Shown piece after piece: positions 33,603-42,326 of a stretch of 57,845 bases of DNA. A program made the translations under genes and the position numbers. The notes under the pieces were generated by a model, which saw only the letters and a list, made by a program, of their open reading frames with translations, was not told the DNA's origin and did not search any database. Origin of the DNA: Octadecabacter sp. GTDB lineage: Bacteria > Pseudomonadota > Alphaproteobacteria > Rhodobacterales > Rhodobacteraceae. The DNA lies in the NCBI GenBank assembly GCA_018608045.1, contig JABBAI010000062.1, forward strand, positions 1 through 57,845, written 5' to 3'. How positions within the stretch are numbered: position 1 is the first letter of the stretch; each line of letters begins with the position of its first letter.

Positions 33603-34481
33603 ATGGACAACTGGGACGAAATCAGGACGGCCTTTCAAGTGGCCCGTATCGGGACCGTCAGCGGTGCGGCAGAAATTCTCAGAGTGCATCATGCCACCGT
33701 GATCCGTCATATTGATGCGCTTGAACAGCGGCTCGGGGTGAAATTGTTCCAACGCCACGCGCGCGGCTACACCGCAACAGAGGCAGGGCAGGATCTGATG
33801 CAGGTCGCCACGGCCACGGATGATCAATTCACGCAGCTTGCGGGTCGCATTCGCGGGCAGAGCGATGGTGTGTCAGGGGATTTGGTGGTTACATCATTGG
33901 TGATGTTATCGCCGGTGCTGACGCCAGTGCTGGCGCAATTTCGCCGCGAAAATCCCGATCTGACCGTGCGGTTCCTGACGGGTGCACGCCTGTTTCGTCT
34001 GGAATACGGCGAAGCCCATGTTGCCATCCGCGCCGGCGAAGCGCCAAGTCAACCAGACAATGTCGTCCAGCCGTTCTTTTCCCAAACCATGCATCTAGTC
34101 GCTGCCCCGTCTTACATCGAACAACATGGTACACCTGACGGTATCGATGATCTGGTCAATCACTGGTTCATAGGGCACGACAACATCGACAGCCGCGCGC
34201 CGTTCATTAGGTGGCTTGCCGAAAAAGTGCCGGAAAACCGCATCGTGTTTCGCATAACAGACGACCGCGCCATGGTTGATGCGGTCGTATCTGGTGCGGG
34301 CATCGGATTCGTGTCCACTTGGGACATGCGCCAGCATCCCGAGTTGATCGAGGTCATGCCGTCCCAAAAGGAATGGACTGCGCCTTTGTGGTTGGTGACC
34401 CATGTGGATTTGCACCGCACCACCAAGGTTCAGGCGTTTTTGAAGTTCTTGAAAGAGAAAGCGAGCGATTGGGAGGTCTAG
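33603..34481 (+). CDS. LysR-family transcriptional regulator
   Basis: A 292-residue LysR protein with winged helix at residues 9-60 (IGTVSGAAEILRVHHATVIRHIDALEQRLG) and a substrate-binding domain (LSPVLTPVLAQFRRENPDLTVRFL). It is divergent from the azoR-doxX genes across a 105-base gap, the classical arrangement for control of that pair. It appears intact although its presumed targets are broken. Its stop codon shares bases with that of the converging ArsR gene. Confidence 0.92.
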   Translation: MDNWDEIRTAFQVARIGTVSGAAEILRVHHATVIRHIDALEQRLGVKLFQRHARGYTATEAGQDLMQVATATDDQFTQLAGRIRGQSDGVSGDLVVTSLVMLSPVLTPVLAQFRRENPDLTVRFLTGARLFRLEYGEAHVAIRAGEAPSQPDNVVQPFFSQTMHLVAAPSYIEQHGTPDGIDDLVNHWFIGHDNIDSRAPFIRWLAEKVPENRIVFRITDDRAMVDAVVSGAGIGFVSTWDMRQHPELIEVMPSQKEWTAPLWLVTHVDLHRTTKVQAFLKFLKEKASDWEV

Positions 34482-34807
34482 TCGGTATCGGTTAGTTCAG
34501 CAGCTAAGAATCGTTCAAAATCGTCAAGGTTCACGGCTTCGAACTGCCCGAAGCTTTGCATCCAGATGGACGCTTCGCGCATCGCGTCCGGTTCCAGCTT
34601 GCACCACTTCACACGCCCGCGCTTTTCTTGGCTGATCAGTCCCGCTGCGGTCAGCACGCCCAGATGTTTTGAAATCGCAGCCAGCGACATCTCGAATGGG
34701 TCGGCCACATCTGTCACAGCCATATCGTCCTCAAGCAGCATCGCGAGGATGGCGCGGCGGGTGGGGTCGCCCAGGGCGGCAAACACAGTATCAAGGGGCA
34801 TCGACAT
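34478..34807 (-). CDS. ArsR/SmtB-family regulator
   Basis: A 109-residue winged-helix protein: LDTVFAALGDPTRRAILAML, then EMSLAAISKHLGVLTAAGLI as recognition helix and RGRVKWCKLEP as wing. It lacks the paired Cys or His metal sites of true metal sensors, so it is probably one of the non-metal members often found beside SRPBCC or glyoxalase genes. No such partner is seen here. Convergent with the LysR gene. Confidence 0.88.
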   Translation of the reverse strand: MSMPLDTVFAALGDPTRRAILAMLLEDDMAVTDVADPFEMSLAAISKHLGVLTAAGLISQEKRGRVKWCKLEPDAMREASIWMQSFGQFEAVNLDDFERFLAAELTDTD

Positions 34808-34955
34808 AGCCCCATGAAGCGCAAGGGGGCTGAAACGTCAACCAAATGGTTGAATATCGTAAAGGGCGCTGTGGGTGGGTCGTGTGCCAAATCGTGACGA
34901 TTTTTATTCATAAATATACTTATAAAACAAAGTCTTGTGGCGCTCCAACTGTGCG

Positions 34956-34984
34956 TTGACTCTGCGCGCGCTTAACCCTAGAAC
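34956..34984 (+). promoter_or_regulatory. Probable sigma-70 promoter of the F0 operon
   Basis: TTGACT (34956-34961), a 17-base spacer, then TAGAAC (34979-34984), 28 bases before the atpI GTG. Confidence 0.5.
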
Positions 34985-35011
34985 CACGCCAACTACGGAA
35001 GGGGACTCCTC

Positions 35012-35341
35012 GTGACCGACCAGAACGATCCCGCTGACCGCCTCAAGGCGCTAGAAGCAAGGATCAAGGCGGCCAAGGGCGAGGAACGCAAACCCCACTC
35101 CGAGGAACATTATTCGCAGGCCAATATGGCATGGCGCATGGTGATTGAATTGGTAGCCGGTCTCGCGATCGGTTTTGGCATCGGGTACGGATTGGACGCT
35201 GTGTTCAACACCACGCCAATCTTTATGGTGCTGTTTATATTCTTCGGACTCGCAGCCGGTGTTAAAACCATGATGCGATCCGCCGCAGAGATGCAGAATG
35301 AAGCGTTGGCTAAAGAAGCTGACAAAGTGAAGGAAGACTGA
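35012..35341 (+). CDS. atpI: ATP synthase protein I
   Basis: A 109-residue protein starting at GTG after GGAAGGGG. A polar N-terminal third precedes two membrane helices ([21 protein letters not shown] and [17 protein letters not shown]). AtpI/AtpZ-like proteins help assemble the c-ring or its Mg2+ supply. First gene of the F0 operon. Confidence 0.9.
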   Translation: MTDQNDPADRLKALEARIKAAKGEERKPHSEEHYSQANMAWRMVIELVAGLAIGFGIGYGLDAVFNTTPIFMVLFIFFGLAAGVKTMMRSAAEMQNEALAKEADKVKED

Positions 35342-35342
35342 C

Positions 35343-36098
35343 GTGGCAGGCGAAGCAACAGAAGGCGGTGGACTCGAGTTTCACCCACTGGACCAATTCG
35401 AAGTGCACCGTTTGTTCGGCGAAGGACCAATCGATTGGTACACGATCACCAACGTAACCATGTGGATGGCGATTGCTGTCGTCTGCATCGTGTTGATGCT
35501 GGTTATCGGCACACGCAAACGCGCCGTTGTCCCAAACCGCATGCAGTCCATTGCTGAAACGCTCTATGGTTTCGTCTACACCATGGTCGAAGACGTAACG
35601 GGCAAAGACGGGATCAAGTTTTTCCCTTATATCTTTACGCTGTTCATCTTCATCCTGATTTCGAACCTCCTTGGCCTACTGCCCATGTCGTTCACGACCA
35701 CATCCCACATCGCGGTCACAGCGGTCCTGGCATTCGCCGTATTCTTCACCGTCACCATCATTGGTTTCGTAAAGAATGGCGCGGCGTTCCTGGGTCTGTT
35801 CTGGGTGTCGAGCGCGCCTCTGGCGCTGCGCCCGATCCTTGCAGTGATCGAAGTCATTTCCTACTTCGTGCGTCCGGTGAGCCACTCCATTCGTTTAGCG
35901 GGCAACCTGATGGCAGGTCACGCTGTTCTCAAGGTCTTCGCGGGCTTTGCACAGGTCGGCCTGCTGGTCGCGCCCATCGCAATCCTCGGCGTTGTCGCGA
36001 TCTACGCGCTCGAAGTTCTCGTGTCTGCCATTCAGGCCTATGTATTCACAATTCTGACGTGCGTTTATCTGAAAGACGCGCTTCACCCGTCACACTAA
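35343..36098 (+). CDS. atpB: ATP synthase F0 subunit a
   Basis: A 251-residue subunit a with five or six helices. The essential proton-path arginine lies in [14 protein letters not shown], and the last helix has [19 protein letters not shown]. It starts with GTG one base after the atpI stop. It conducts protons against the c-ring. Confidence 0.97.
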   Translation: MAGEATEGGGLEFHPLDQFEVHRLFGEGPIDWYTITNVTMWMAIAVVCIVLMLVIGTRKRAVVPNRMQSIAETLYGFVYTMVEDVTGKDGIKFFPYIFTLFIFILISNLLGLLPMSFTTTSHIAVTAVLAFAVFFTVTIIGFVKNGAAFLGLFWVSSAPLALRPILAVIEVISYFVRPVSHSIRLAGNLMAGHAVLKVFAGFAQVGLLVAPIAILGVVAIYALEVLVSAIQAYVFTILTCVYLKDALHPSH

Positions 36099-36135
36099 CC
36101 ACCAAACTACTGAAAAATCGTAAGGAGATTTTACT

Positions 36136-36366
36136 ATGGCTATCTTAGGCGAACTCGCACACATCGGCGCTGGCTTGGCTGCAATTGGTTCCGGCGCTGC
36201 CGCAATCGGTGTTGGTCACGTTGCTGGCAACTTCCTCGCAGGCGCACTGCGTAACCCTTCAGCCGCTGCTGGCCAGACTGCTACACTGTTCATCGGCATC
36301 GCATTTGCAGAAGCTTTGGGGATCTTTTCGTTCCTCGTAGCCCTTCTTCTGATGTTCGCGGTCTAA
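36136..36366 (+). CDS. atpE: ATP synthase F0 subunit c
   Basis: A 76-residue hairpin of two helices. The first is glycine-rich ([17 protein letters not shown]), the polar loop holds RNP, and the second carries the ion-binding Glu in [20 protein letters not shown] strong AAGGAG site and a following hairpin pair fit its high stoichiometry. Confidence 0.98.
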   Translation: MAILGELAHIGAGLAAIGSGAAAIGVGHVAGNFLAGALRNPSAAAGQTATLFIGIAFAEALGIFSFLVALLLMFAV

Positions 36367-36384
36367 GGCATACGAACTAAGATC

Positions 36385-36456
36385 CTTACGCTCGGGGTCG
36401 GTCCATTGCGGCTGACCCCGATGTAAGACCCTAAGGCCCGTATCGCACCGCGATAC
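36385..36456 (+). other. Two intercistronic hairpins between atpE and the b' gene
   Basis: First stem CTTAC-TCGGGGTC pairs with GACCCCGA-GTAAG (36385-36399 with 36414-36427, small internal bulges). The second is GTATCGC-ACC-GCGATAC (36440-36456). No U-run follows, so they are more likely mRNA stabilisers that favour the abundant c subunit than terminators. Confidence 0.65.
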
Positions 36457-36489
36457 AATCAGACAGATTCTCTATGAGGGACACTAACT

Positions 36490-37014
36490 ATGGCTGATAC
36501 ACCAGCAGGAGCAGAAGCAGGCGGGGCAGGAATGCCGCAACTTGATTTCTCGACCTTCCCGAACCAGATTTTCTGGCTCGTGGTCACACTTCTTGTGATC
36601 TACTTCATCTTGTCCCGTGTGGCTTTACCACGCATTGGCGCGGTTTTGGCCGAACGTCAGGGTACGATAACAAACGACATTGCAGCAGCAGAAGAGCTCA
36701 AGCAGCGCGCGCTGGAGGCTGAGGCCGCCTACGACCAAGCCCTGCTAGATGCCCGTTCCGAAGCTGGTAAAATCGTTGCAGACGCCAAAGCAGACATTCA
36801 ATCCGATCTGGATGTGCAAATGCAAAAGGCCGACGCTGAGATTGCCGCGCAAACAGCCGAAAGCGAAAAAGCGATCGGCGAAATCAATGCAGGTGCTGCT
36901 GACGCGGTGAAAGCCGTCGCCAAAGACACCGCAAAAGAAATCATCGCTGCATTTGGTGGCAAAGCTGACGCAAAGACAGTGACCGCTGCTGTTACTGCTC
37001 GGATGAAGGGGTAA
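36490..37014 (+). CDS. atpF': ATP synthase F0 subunit b' (b-prime)
   Basis: A 174-residue b-type stalk: one N-terminal helix ([28 protein letters not shown]) at residues ~33-60, then a long Ala/Glu/Lys-rich coiled coil. Alphaproteobacteria and phototrophs have heterodimeric b/b' stalks; the next gene is b. Confidence 0.95.
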   Translation: MADTPAGAEAGGAGMPQLDFSTFPNQIFWLVVTLLVIYFILSRVALPRIGAVLAERQGTITNDIAAAEELKQRALEAEAAYDQALLDARSEAGKIVADAKADIQSDLDVQMQKADAEIAAQTAESEKAIGEINAGAADAVKAVAKDTAKEIIAAFGGKADAKTVTAAVTARMKG

Positions 37015-37017
37015 GAC

Positions 37018-37590
37018 ATGAAACTTAAACTCGCCGCCCTCATCACTTTGGCCGCATCGCCTGCCATGGCCGCGTCAAAGAACCCGTTTTCTGCCGACTT
37101 CTGGTCCTTGTCCAACACGGACATGATCGTTCTGATCGCCTTCGTCATTTTTGTCGGTGTGCTGATCAAGTTCGGCGTGCCCGGTATGCTGACCGGCATG
37201 TTGGACAAGCGCGCTGTCGGGATCAAATCTGATCTGGACGAGGCAAGGGCCCTGCGCGAAGAAGCACAGACATTGCTGGCCTCCTATGAGCGTAAGCAGC
37301 GTGAAGTTCAAGAACAGGCCGACCGCATCGTCGAGAACGCCAAAGAAGAAGCAACACTCGCCGCAATTCAGGCCAAAGAAGACATTGCCACATCCGTGAC
37401 ACGTCGTCTGGCCGCCGCTGAAGATCAAATCGCAAGTGCCAAGGCCTCTGCGATCCGCGATGTGCGCAATCAGGCTGTCAGCGTCGCTGTGGCCGCCGCA
37501 CAAGACGTGATTGCCAAGCAGACAACGGCAGCCGATGCCAACAAGCTGATTGATGATGCAATCGTCGAAGTCGGAGCAAAACTGCATTGA
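37018..37590 (+). CDS. atpF: ATP synthase F0 subunit b
   Basis: A 190-residue subunit starting 4 bases after b'. The first 18 residues look like a cleavable signal ([15 protein letters not shown]), followed by the membrane helix [20 protein letters not shown] and a coiled-coil stalk. Last gene of the F0 operon; F1 genes are elsewhere, as typical for this order. Confidence 0.95.
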   Translation: MKLKLAALITLAASPAMAASKNPFSADFWSLSNTDMIVLIAFVIFVGVLIKFGVPGMLTGMLDKRAVGIKSDLDEARALREEAQTLLASYERKQREVQEQADRIVENAKEEATLAAIQAKEDIATSVTRRLAAAEDQIASAKASAIRDVRNQAVSVAVAAAQDVIAKQTTAADANKLIDDAIVEVGAKLH

Positions 37591-37612
37591 TCGAATTTAC
37601 ATAGTTTGGAAC

Positions 37613-37641
37613 GGGCCTGCGCACATCGCGCGGGCCTTTTT
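37613..37641 (+). terminator. Intrinsic terminator of the F0 operon
   Basis: GGCCTGCGC / GCGCGGGCC stem (one G-U pair) around ACATC, followed by TTTTT. Confidence 0.82.
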
Positions 37642-37645
37642 CGTT

Positions 37646-38413
37646 TCAGGACCGCATTTCGTGGTCATACCGTTTTTGCGCAACCGCTTCGTTGCGGTCG
37701 GCCTTGTCCTGATCAAACAGCGCGTCTTCCACAAAGCCCAAATGCGCCTCAACCGCTTTGCGCGCGCCATCTGCATCACGGGCTTGCAGGGCATCGTTGA
37801 TCCGTCGGTGCTGGTCCAACAACGTGTCGCGTGTCGTGCGTTGCTTGAACATGATCTGACGGTTGTAGAACACACCCTCGCGCAGCAATTGATACATCGA
37901 TCGCATCATATGCAGCATGATGACGTTATGGCTCGCCTCGATAATGCTCAGGTGGAAGTCCGCATCAAGGCCTGCTTCCTCGCTCGGGTCACGTTTGGAA
38001 TGCGCCGCTTCCATCTTCTTGAAAATCGCGTCGATGACCTTGAGGTCCGTATCCGTCCCCCGCATCGCAGCACGTTCAGCGGCCAATCCCTCCATATCGC
38101 GGCGAAACGCGATGTAGTCGAACACCGCCTCGCCGTGACCCGCAAACAGACGAACCAAGGTGTCCGAGAACGCGGACCCCAACACATCGCCCACAAACAC
38201 GCCTGACCCCGCGCGGGTGGTCAACAACCCGCTGGCCTGAAGCCCGGTCAGTGCCTCGCGCAGGGATGGGCGTGACACGCCAAGGCGGTCCGACAGCTCG
38301 CGTTCCGATGGCAGGCGTTCCCCCGGTTTCAGAATGCCGCGCAGGATCAACTGTTCGATCTGGCGCACCACGGAATGGGAAATCTTTTCAGGCTGGACGG
38401 GTTCGAATGGCAT
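37646..38413 (-). CDS. FadR-type GntR regulator, probable glycolate-operon regulator (GlcC-like)
   Basis: A 255-residue GntR protein. Winged helix at residues ~10-75 (LPSERELSDRLGVSRPSLREALTGL) and an all-helical FCD effector domain with metal-ligand type residues (DADFHLSIIEASHN). Length equals GlcC/PdhR/LldR. Its upstream palindrome TTGGT-N11-ACCAAT recurs before glcD at 53315, so I infer it controls both itself and glcDEF. LldR or PdhR function is the alternative. Confidence 0.88.
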   Translation of the reverse strand: MPFEPVQPEKISHSVVRQIEQLILRGILKPGERLPSERELSDRLGVSRPSLREALTGLQASGLLTTRAGSGVFVGDVLGSAFSDTLVRLFAGHGEAVFDYIAFRRDMEGLAAERAAMRGTDTDLKVIDAIFKKMEAAHSKRDPSEEAGLDADFHLSIIEASHNVIMLHMMRSMYQLLREGVFYNRQIMFKQRTTRDTLLDQHRRINDALQARDADGARKAVEAHLGFVEDALFDQDKADRNEAVAQKRYDHEMRS

Positions 38414-38447
38414 AGCTGCCCCTTTTAAGATCTGGCCCTATCGGTAG

Positions 38448-38469
38448 TTGGTAAAATCATATGACCAAT
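38448..38469. promoter_or_regulatory. Operator palindrome upstream of the FadR-type regulator
   Basis: TTGGT (38448-38452), 11 bases, ACCAAT (38464-38469). The AAA after the left arm and ATAT before the right arm are shared with the glcD site. It lies 35 bases before the ATG. Confidence 0.7.
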
Positions 38470-38487
38470 CGCGCAAACCCGCAAACG

Positions 38488-38518
38488 AAAAGGGGACCAC
38501 CAAACGGCGACCCCTTTC
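38488..38518 (-). terminator. Intrinsic terminator after the OmpA lipoprotein gene
   Basis: Minus-strand AAAGGGG (38518-38511) pairs with CCCCTTTT (38495-38488) around a 15-base loop; followed by CGTTT. It sits 20 bases past the stop. Confidence 0.72.
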
Positions 38519-38537
38519 CAATCAATGCCAGATCATC

Positions 38538-39197
38538 TTAACCGTTTGGCGTTATCGTGATCTCAACGCGGCGGTTCTGCGCGCGGCCCTCAGCTGTCAG
38601 GTTGGATGCAATTGGCGCATCCTCACCGCGACCAATGGACCGGATTCGGCTCGGTGATACACCAGACGAGATCAACGCTGATGATACGGACTGAGCACGG
38701 CGCGCAGACAGGTCTTGGTTGAACGCGGCACCGCCTGTGTTGTCGGCGTGGCCAATGACATTCACCGTCGTATTTGGGAAGTTGTTGATGGAAGACGCCA
38801 GCGCGTTCAAATCGTTGCGCAGACCACCTGTCAGCGTTGCATCACCCGTCGCGAACAGAATATCCTGAGGCAAGGTCACAACCAGCTGGCTGCCTGTGTT
38901 TACGATCCGTGCGTTCGATCCAAGTTGCTGGCGCAATTCGGCCTCTTGACGGTCAAGTGCGGCACCATTCACACCACCAATACCGGCACCGATGGCTGCA
39001 CCAACAAGCGCGCCATTGCGGCGTTCTTGTGCTGTGTCACCCAACAGAAGACCGGCGACGGCACCAATACCGGCACCAATGGCGGCCTGGGATTGTGCGT
39101 TGCGGTTCGGGTTGTTTGGATCGGTCATTGTCTCGCAGGCTGTCAGAACCATGACGCCAGACAAAGCAACGGCGAGGGACATTTTGGACAGGGTCAT
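38538..39197 (-). CDS. OmpA-family outer-membrane lipoprotein
   Basis: A 219-residue protein. The signal ends in lipobox LTAC with Cys21. A glycine-zipper segment follows (IGAGIGAVAGLLLGDTAQ, VGAAIGAGIGG), then an OmpA-like peptidoglycan-binding domain from ~residue 105 with VNVIGHADNTGG and SIGRGEDAPI. Likely an outer-membrane to murein anchor of the YiaD type. Terminator at 38488. Confidence 0.93.
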   Translation of the reverse strand: MTLSKMSLAVALSGVMVLTACETMTDPNNPNRNAQSQAAIGAGIGAVAGLLLGDTAQERRNGALVGAAIGAGIGGVNGAALDRQEAELRQQLGSNARIVNTGSQLVVTLPQDILFATGDATLTGGLRNDLNALASSINNFPNTTVNVIGHADNTGGAAFNQDLSARRAQSVSSALISSGVSPSRIRSIGRGEDAPIASNLTAEGRAQNRRVEITITPNG

Positions 39198-39335
39198 TCT
39201 ATTAATTCCTATTTGGCACCGACGTGGTGCGCTTGATTGGTTTTATATCAGGCAAACCGCACTGTTATTCAATAACGCAGGGCGTGGCAGCGGGGTTCCG
39301 CCGAAGGTCTGCGTTTTATTCAATGAAATCGAAGG

Positions 39336-40169
39336 TTACCCAGCATCTTCGCGCGCGGATTCAAACGCCAACATCGCGCGCTTCACCGGAAGACCCCAAT
39401 GATACCCGCCAAGGCCGCCTGATTTGCGCAACGCGCGGTGGCACGGAATCAACCATCCAACGGGATTGCGTCCAACGGCGGTCCCCACGGCCCGCACCGC
39501 ACGCGGGCTGCCGATGGCATTCGCGATTTCACCGTATGTCGTGACGTGGCCCGACGGGATCGACAGCAACGCTTCCCACACCTTGAGCTGGAACGGCGCG
39601 CCAATCATATGCAACTTGGTTTCGCCCTCCATGGACAGCGCCGCATTGACCCATGTGCGGATCGCGTAAGGGTCTTTGGTGAACGCGGCGTTGGGCCAGC
39701 GCTGCGCAAGATCGGCATGGGCGTCCTCCTCAGATTGCTCGGACGTGAAACCGATGCCGCAGATGCCGCGGTCCGTCGCCATGGCAATCACAGGGCCAAA
39801 GGCGGATTCAAAACAGCCCCACCGGATCACTAGCCCCGCACCGCCTTTGGCATAATCCCCAGGCGACATGGCCTCCCATTTCAGGAACAGATCATGCAGC
39901 CGCCCCGATCCCGACAGCCCAACAGCGTCCGCCGTCGCAAGTGTGGTGAAATTTTCCGCCAACATGGTTTTGGCATGATCCAGCCGGAGGTATTGTTGAT
40001 AGCGCTTCGGCGACACCCCGACCCATCGTGAAAACACACGCTGAAAATGCGCGGGCGACATGTCCATGCGCTGCGCAAGCTCGTCCAAGGACAGCGGCGC
40101 ATCGGCGCTATCAATTTCGCCCAAGGCGCGGCGGATCACGTGGTAATGATATCGGTCTGATTGTTCCAT
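39336..40169 (-). CDS. Ada-like AraC/methylated-DNA--cysteine methyltransferase
   Basis: A 277-residue fusion. I start it at 40169 (MEQSDRYHYH). Residues ~5-100 are an AraC-type helix-turn-helix domain, and residues ~115-277 are an O6-alkylguanine transferase with the acceptor cysteine in LIPCHRAL and the arginine finger near GSPRAVRAVG. The N-terminal zinc domain of E. coli Ada that takes methylphosphotriesters is absent. It repairs O6-methylguanine and may regulate its own gene. Confidence 0.92.
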   Translation of the reverse strand: MEQSDRYHYHVIRRALGEIDSADAPLSLDELAQRMDMSPAHFQRVFSRWVGVSPKRYQQYLRLDHAKTMLAENFTTLATADAVGLSGSGRLHDLFLKWEAMSPGDYAKGGAGLVIRWGCFESAFGPVIAMATDRGICGIGFTSEQSEEDAHADLAQRWPNAAFTKDPYAIRTWVNAALSMEGETKLHMIGAPFQLKVWEALLSIPSGHVTTYGEIANAIGSPRAVRAVGTAVGRNPVGWLIPCHRALRKSGGLGGYHWGLPVKRAMLAFESAREDAG

Positions 40170-40259
40170 GCCATGAACGTAACGACGGGCGCGCGGCCTT
40201 GCGACCCGAATGTTGCGGTTTGGGTTGTCGCCGCGCGCACAGACGGGCAAAAGGGGCGC

Positions 40260-40913
40260 ATGGCAAAACTGACCAAACAGCTCGACTATCACACGATCAG
40301 GGAAATCTTTACGCGGTTTCATGCGGGCGAACCCGAACCTGTGGGCGAACTCGATCATGTGAACGTCTATACACTGGTCGTCGCCGTGGCATTGTCCGCG
40401 CAAGCGACCGACAAAGGCGTGAACAAAGCCACGGCTGAATTGTTCAAGATCGCCGATACGCCACAAAAGATGCTCGACCTCGGGTTGGACGGTGTGATCG
40501 ATCACATCAAAACCATCGGGCTTTATCGCAACAAGGCCAAGAACGTCATCAAGCTCAGCCAGATTTTGGTGGATGACTATGACGGCGTTGTGCCCAATTC
40601 CCGCGCGGCGCTTCAATCGCTTCCCGGTGTCGGGCGCAAAACGGCCAATGTCGTGTTGAACATGTGGTGGGCCCAGCCCGCGCAAGCCGTGGACACGCAT
40701 ATCTATCGCCTTGGCAATCGCAGCGGCATCGCACCGGGCAAAGACGTGGACGCGGTTGAACGCGCCATTGAAGACAACATTCCCGCAGATTTCCAACTTC
40801 ACGCGCACCACTGGATGATCCTGCACGGGCGCTACATCTGCGTGGCACGCAAACCCAAATGTCAGGCCTGTCACATCCGTGATTTGTGCCTTTTCGAGGA
40901 AAAAACCGAATGA
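40260..40913 (+). CDS. nth: Endonuclease III
   Basis: A 217-residue enzyme. I start at 40260 (MAKLTKQLDY), after AAAGGGGC. The helix-hairpin-helix LPGVGRKTANVVLN carries the catalytic Lys, the catalytic Asp is in AVDTHIYRL, and the [4Fe-4S] loop has C-x6-C-x2-C-x5-C at the end. It removes oxidised pyrimidines. Divergent from the Ada-like gene: two DNA-repair genes share this promoter region. Confidence 0.96.
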   Translation: MAKLTKQLDYHTIREIFTRFHAGEPEPVGELDHVNVYTLVVAVALSAQATDKGVNKATAELFKIADTPQKMLDLGLDGVIDHIKTIGLYRNKAKNVIKLSQILVDDYDGVVPNSRAALQSLPGVGRKTANVVLNMWWAQPAQAVDTHIYRLGNRSGIAPGKDVDAVERAIEDNIPADFQLHAHHWMILHGRYICVARKPKCQACHIRDLCLFEEKTE

Positions 40914-41899
40914 ATTCTCCCGTAAATTTCGACGTCATCGGCATCGGCAACGCAATTGTCGACGTGATTTCCCCCTCCAGCGATACGTTTCTGGACCAGA
41001 TGGGCATCACCAAAGGCATCATGCAACTGATCGCACGCGACCGCGCCGAATTGCTGTATGCGTCGATGGACAGCCGTGTTGAGGCACCGGGCGGATCCGT
41101 TGGAAATACATTGGCGGGCATTGGCGAACTCGGCCTGAAAACCGCCTTCATCGGTAAAGTCAAAGACGACGCGCTGGGTAAATTCTTTGCCGCATCGTTG
41201 GAAAAAGCGGGCACTGCATTCCCTCTGCCACCCCAGACTGTTGACCTGCCGACGTCGCGGTCGATGATTTTCGTGTCCCCCGACGGGGAGCGTTCGATGA
41301 ACACATACCTTGGTGCGGGGGCTGATATTTCGTCGCGCGATGTGCCCGACGTATTCGGCACAGGCCTGTTGTTTCTTGAGGGATACTTGTTTGACAAAGA
41401 CGACGGCAAAACCGCGTTTTCCGAAGCGGCTGTAAAGATGAAAGCCGCAGGCGGGCGATCCGCGATCACGATCTCTGATCCGTTCTGCGCCGAACGCCAC
41501 CGGAGCGATTTCAAACACCTGATTGCTGAGGACATGGACATCGCCATTGGCAACGCAGCTGAATGGATGACGCTGTATGAAACCGACGATCTAGATGATG
41601 CCTTGCGCCAAGCCGCCGCCGTTTGTGACATCGTGGCCTGCACACGGTCTGGCGATGCGGTTTGGGTCCAGCAGGGCGATCAGCGGTTCACGGCGGATGT
41701 CGTTCCGGTGACACCCGTGGATGCTACAGGCGCGGGCGATCAATTCGCTGCGGGTTTCTTGTACGGGATTTCTACAGGCCGAACGCTGGATGTTGCGGCG
41801 CAAATGGGCGTGTTGTGCGCCGCAGAAGTCATCGGCCACATCGGCCCACGGCCGGAAGTCAGCATGATTAAAGTCTTCTCAGAACATGGCCTGATCTAG
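40910..41899 (+). CDS. PfkB-family kinase, adenosine-kinase-like
   Basis: A 329-residue ribokinase fold. Start overlaps the nth stop (ATGA). N-terminal GIGNAIVDVI, substrate glycines PGGSVGNTLAGIGELG and the catalytic DATGAGDQFAAGFLYG. Sequence style is of the adenosine kinase group; ribokinase or fructokinase activity cannot be excluded. Confidence 0.9.
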   Translation: MNSPVNFDVIGIGNAIVDVISPSSDTFLDQMGITKGIMQLIARDRAELLYASMDSRVEAPGGSVGNTLAGIGELGLKTAFIGKVKDDALGKFFAASLEKAGTAFPLPPQTVDLPTSRSMIFVSPDGERSMNTYLGAGADISSRDVPDVFGTGLLFLEGYLFDKDDGKTAFSEAAVKMKAAGGRSAITISDPFCAERHRSDFKHLIAEDMDIAIGNAAEWMTLYETDDLDDALRQAAAVCDIVACTRSGDAVWVQQGDQRFTADVVPVTPVDATGAGDQFAAGFLYGISTGRTLDVAAQMGVLCAAEVIGHIGPRPEVSMIKVFSEHGLI

Positions 41900-41963
41900 G
41901 GGCGCGTCGCCAACCACGCGGCATTGCCCAAACCCCTATTTATTCGCCGACTAAGGACACCCC

Positions 41964-42326
41964 ATGGATTTCGCATACGACGATCAAAACATTTTCGCCA
42001 AGATTTTGCGGGGAGAAATTCCCAACACGACTGTGTATGAGAACGATCATGCGCTGGCGTTCCGTGATCTTTACCCTCAGGCTCCGGTGCATGTGCTCGT
42101 GATCCCCAAAGGGCCCTACATCACGCTCGATCACTTTGCCCGTGATGCGTCAGCCGACGAGCAGGTCGGCTTCATGCAGGCCGTTGCTGAGGTGTGCCGC
42201 CTTGAAGGCGTCGATGCAGGATTTCGCGCGATTTCCAATGCCCGCGAGGACGGCGTCCAAGAAGTTCCACACTATCATATGCACATCTTGGCGGGTCGCA
42301 ACCTTGGTCCGATGCTCGCGGGTTAA
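41964..42326 (+). CDS. HIT-family hydrolase
   Basis: A 120-residue protein with IFAKILRGEIPNTTVYEND and the triad HYHMHILAGR. HINT-type nucleoside phosphoramidase or dinucleotide hydrolase. The stop overlaps the converging ABC ATPase stop by 4 bases. Confidence 0.94.
   Translation: MDFAYDDQNIFAKILRGEIPNTTVYENDHALAFRDLYPQAPVHVLVIPKGPYITLDHFARDASADEQVGFMQAVAEVCRLEGVDAGFRAISNAREDGVQEVPHYHMHILAGRNLGPMLAG

Noticed and set aside
40555-41643. 362-codon minus-strand ORF across nth and the PfkB kinase
   Set aside because: Crosses two confident, coupled genes on the other strand and shows no recognisable fold.
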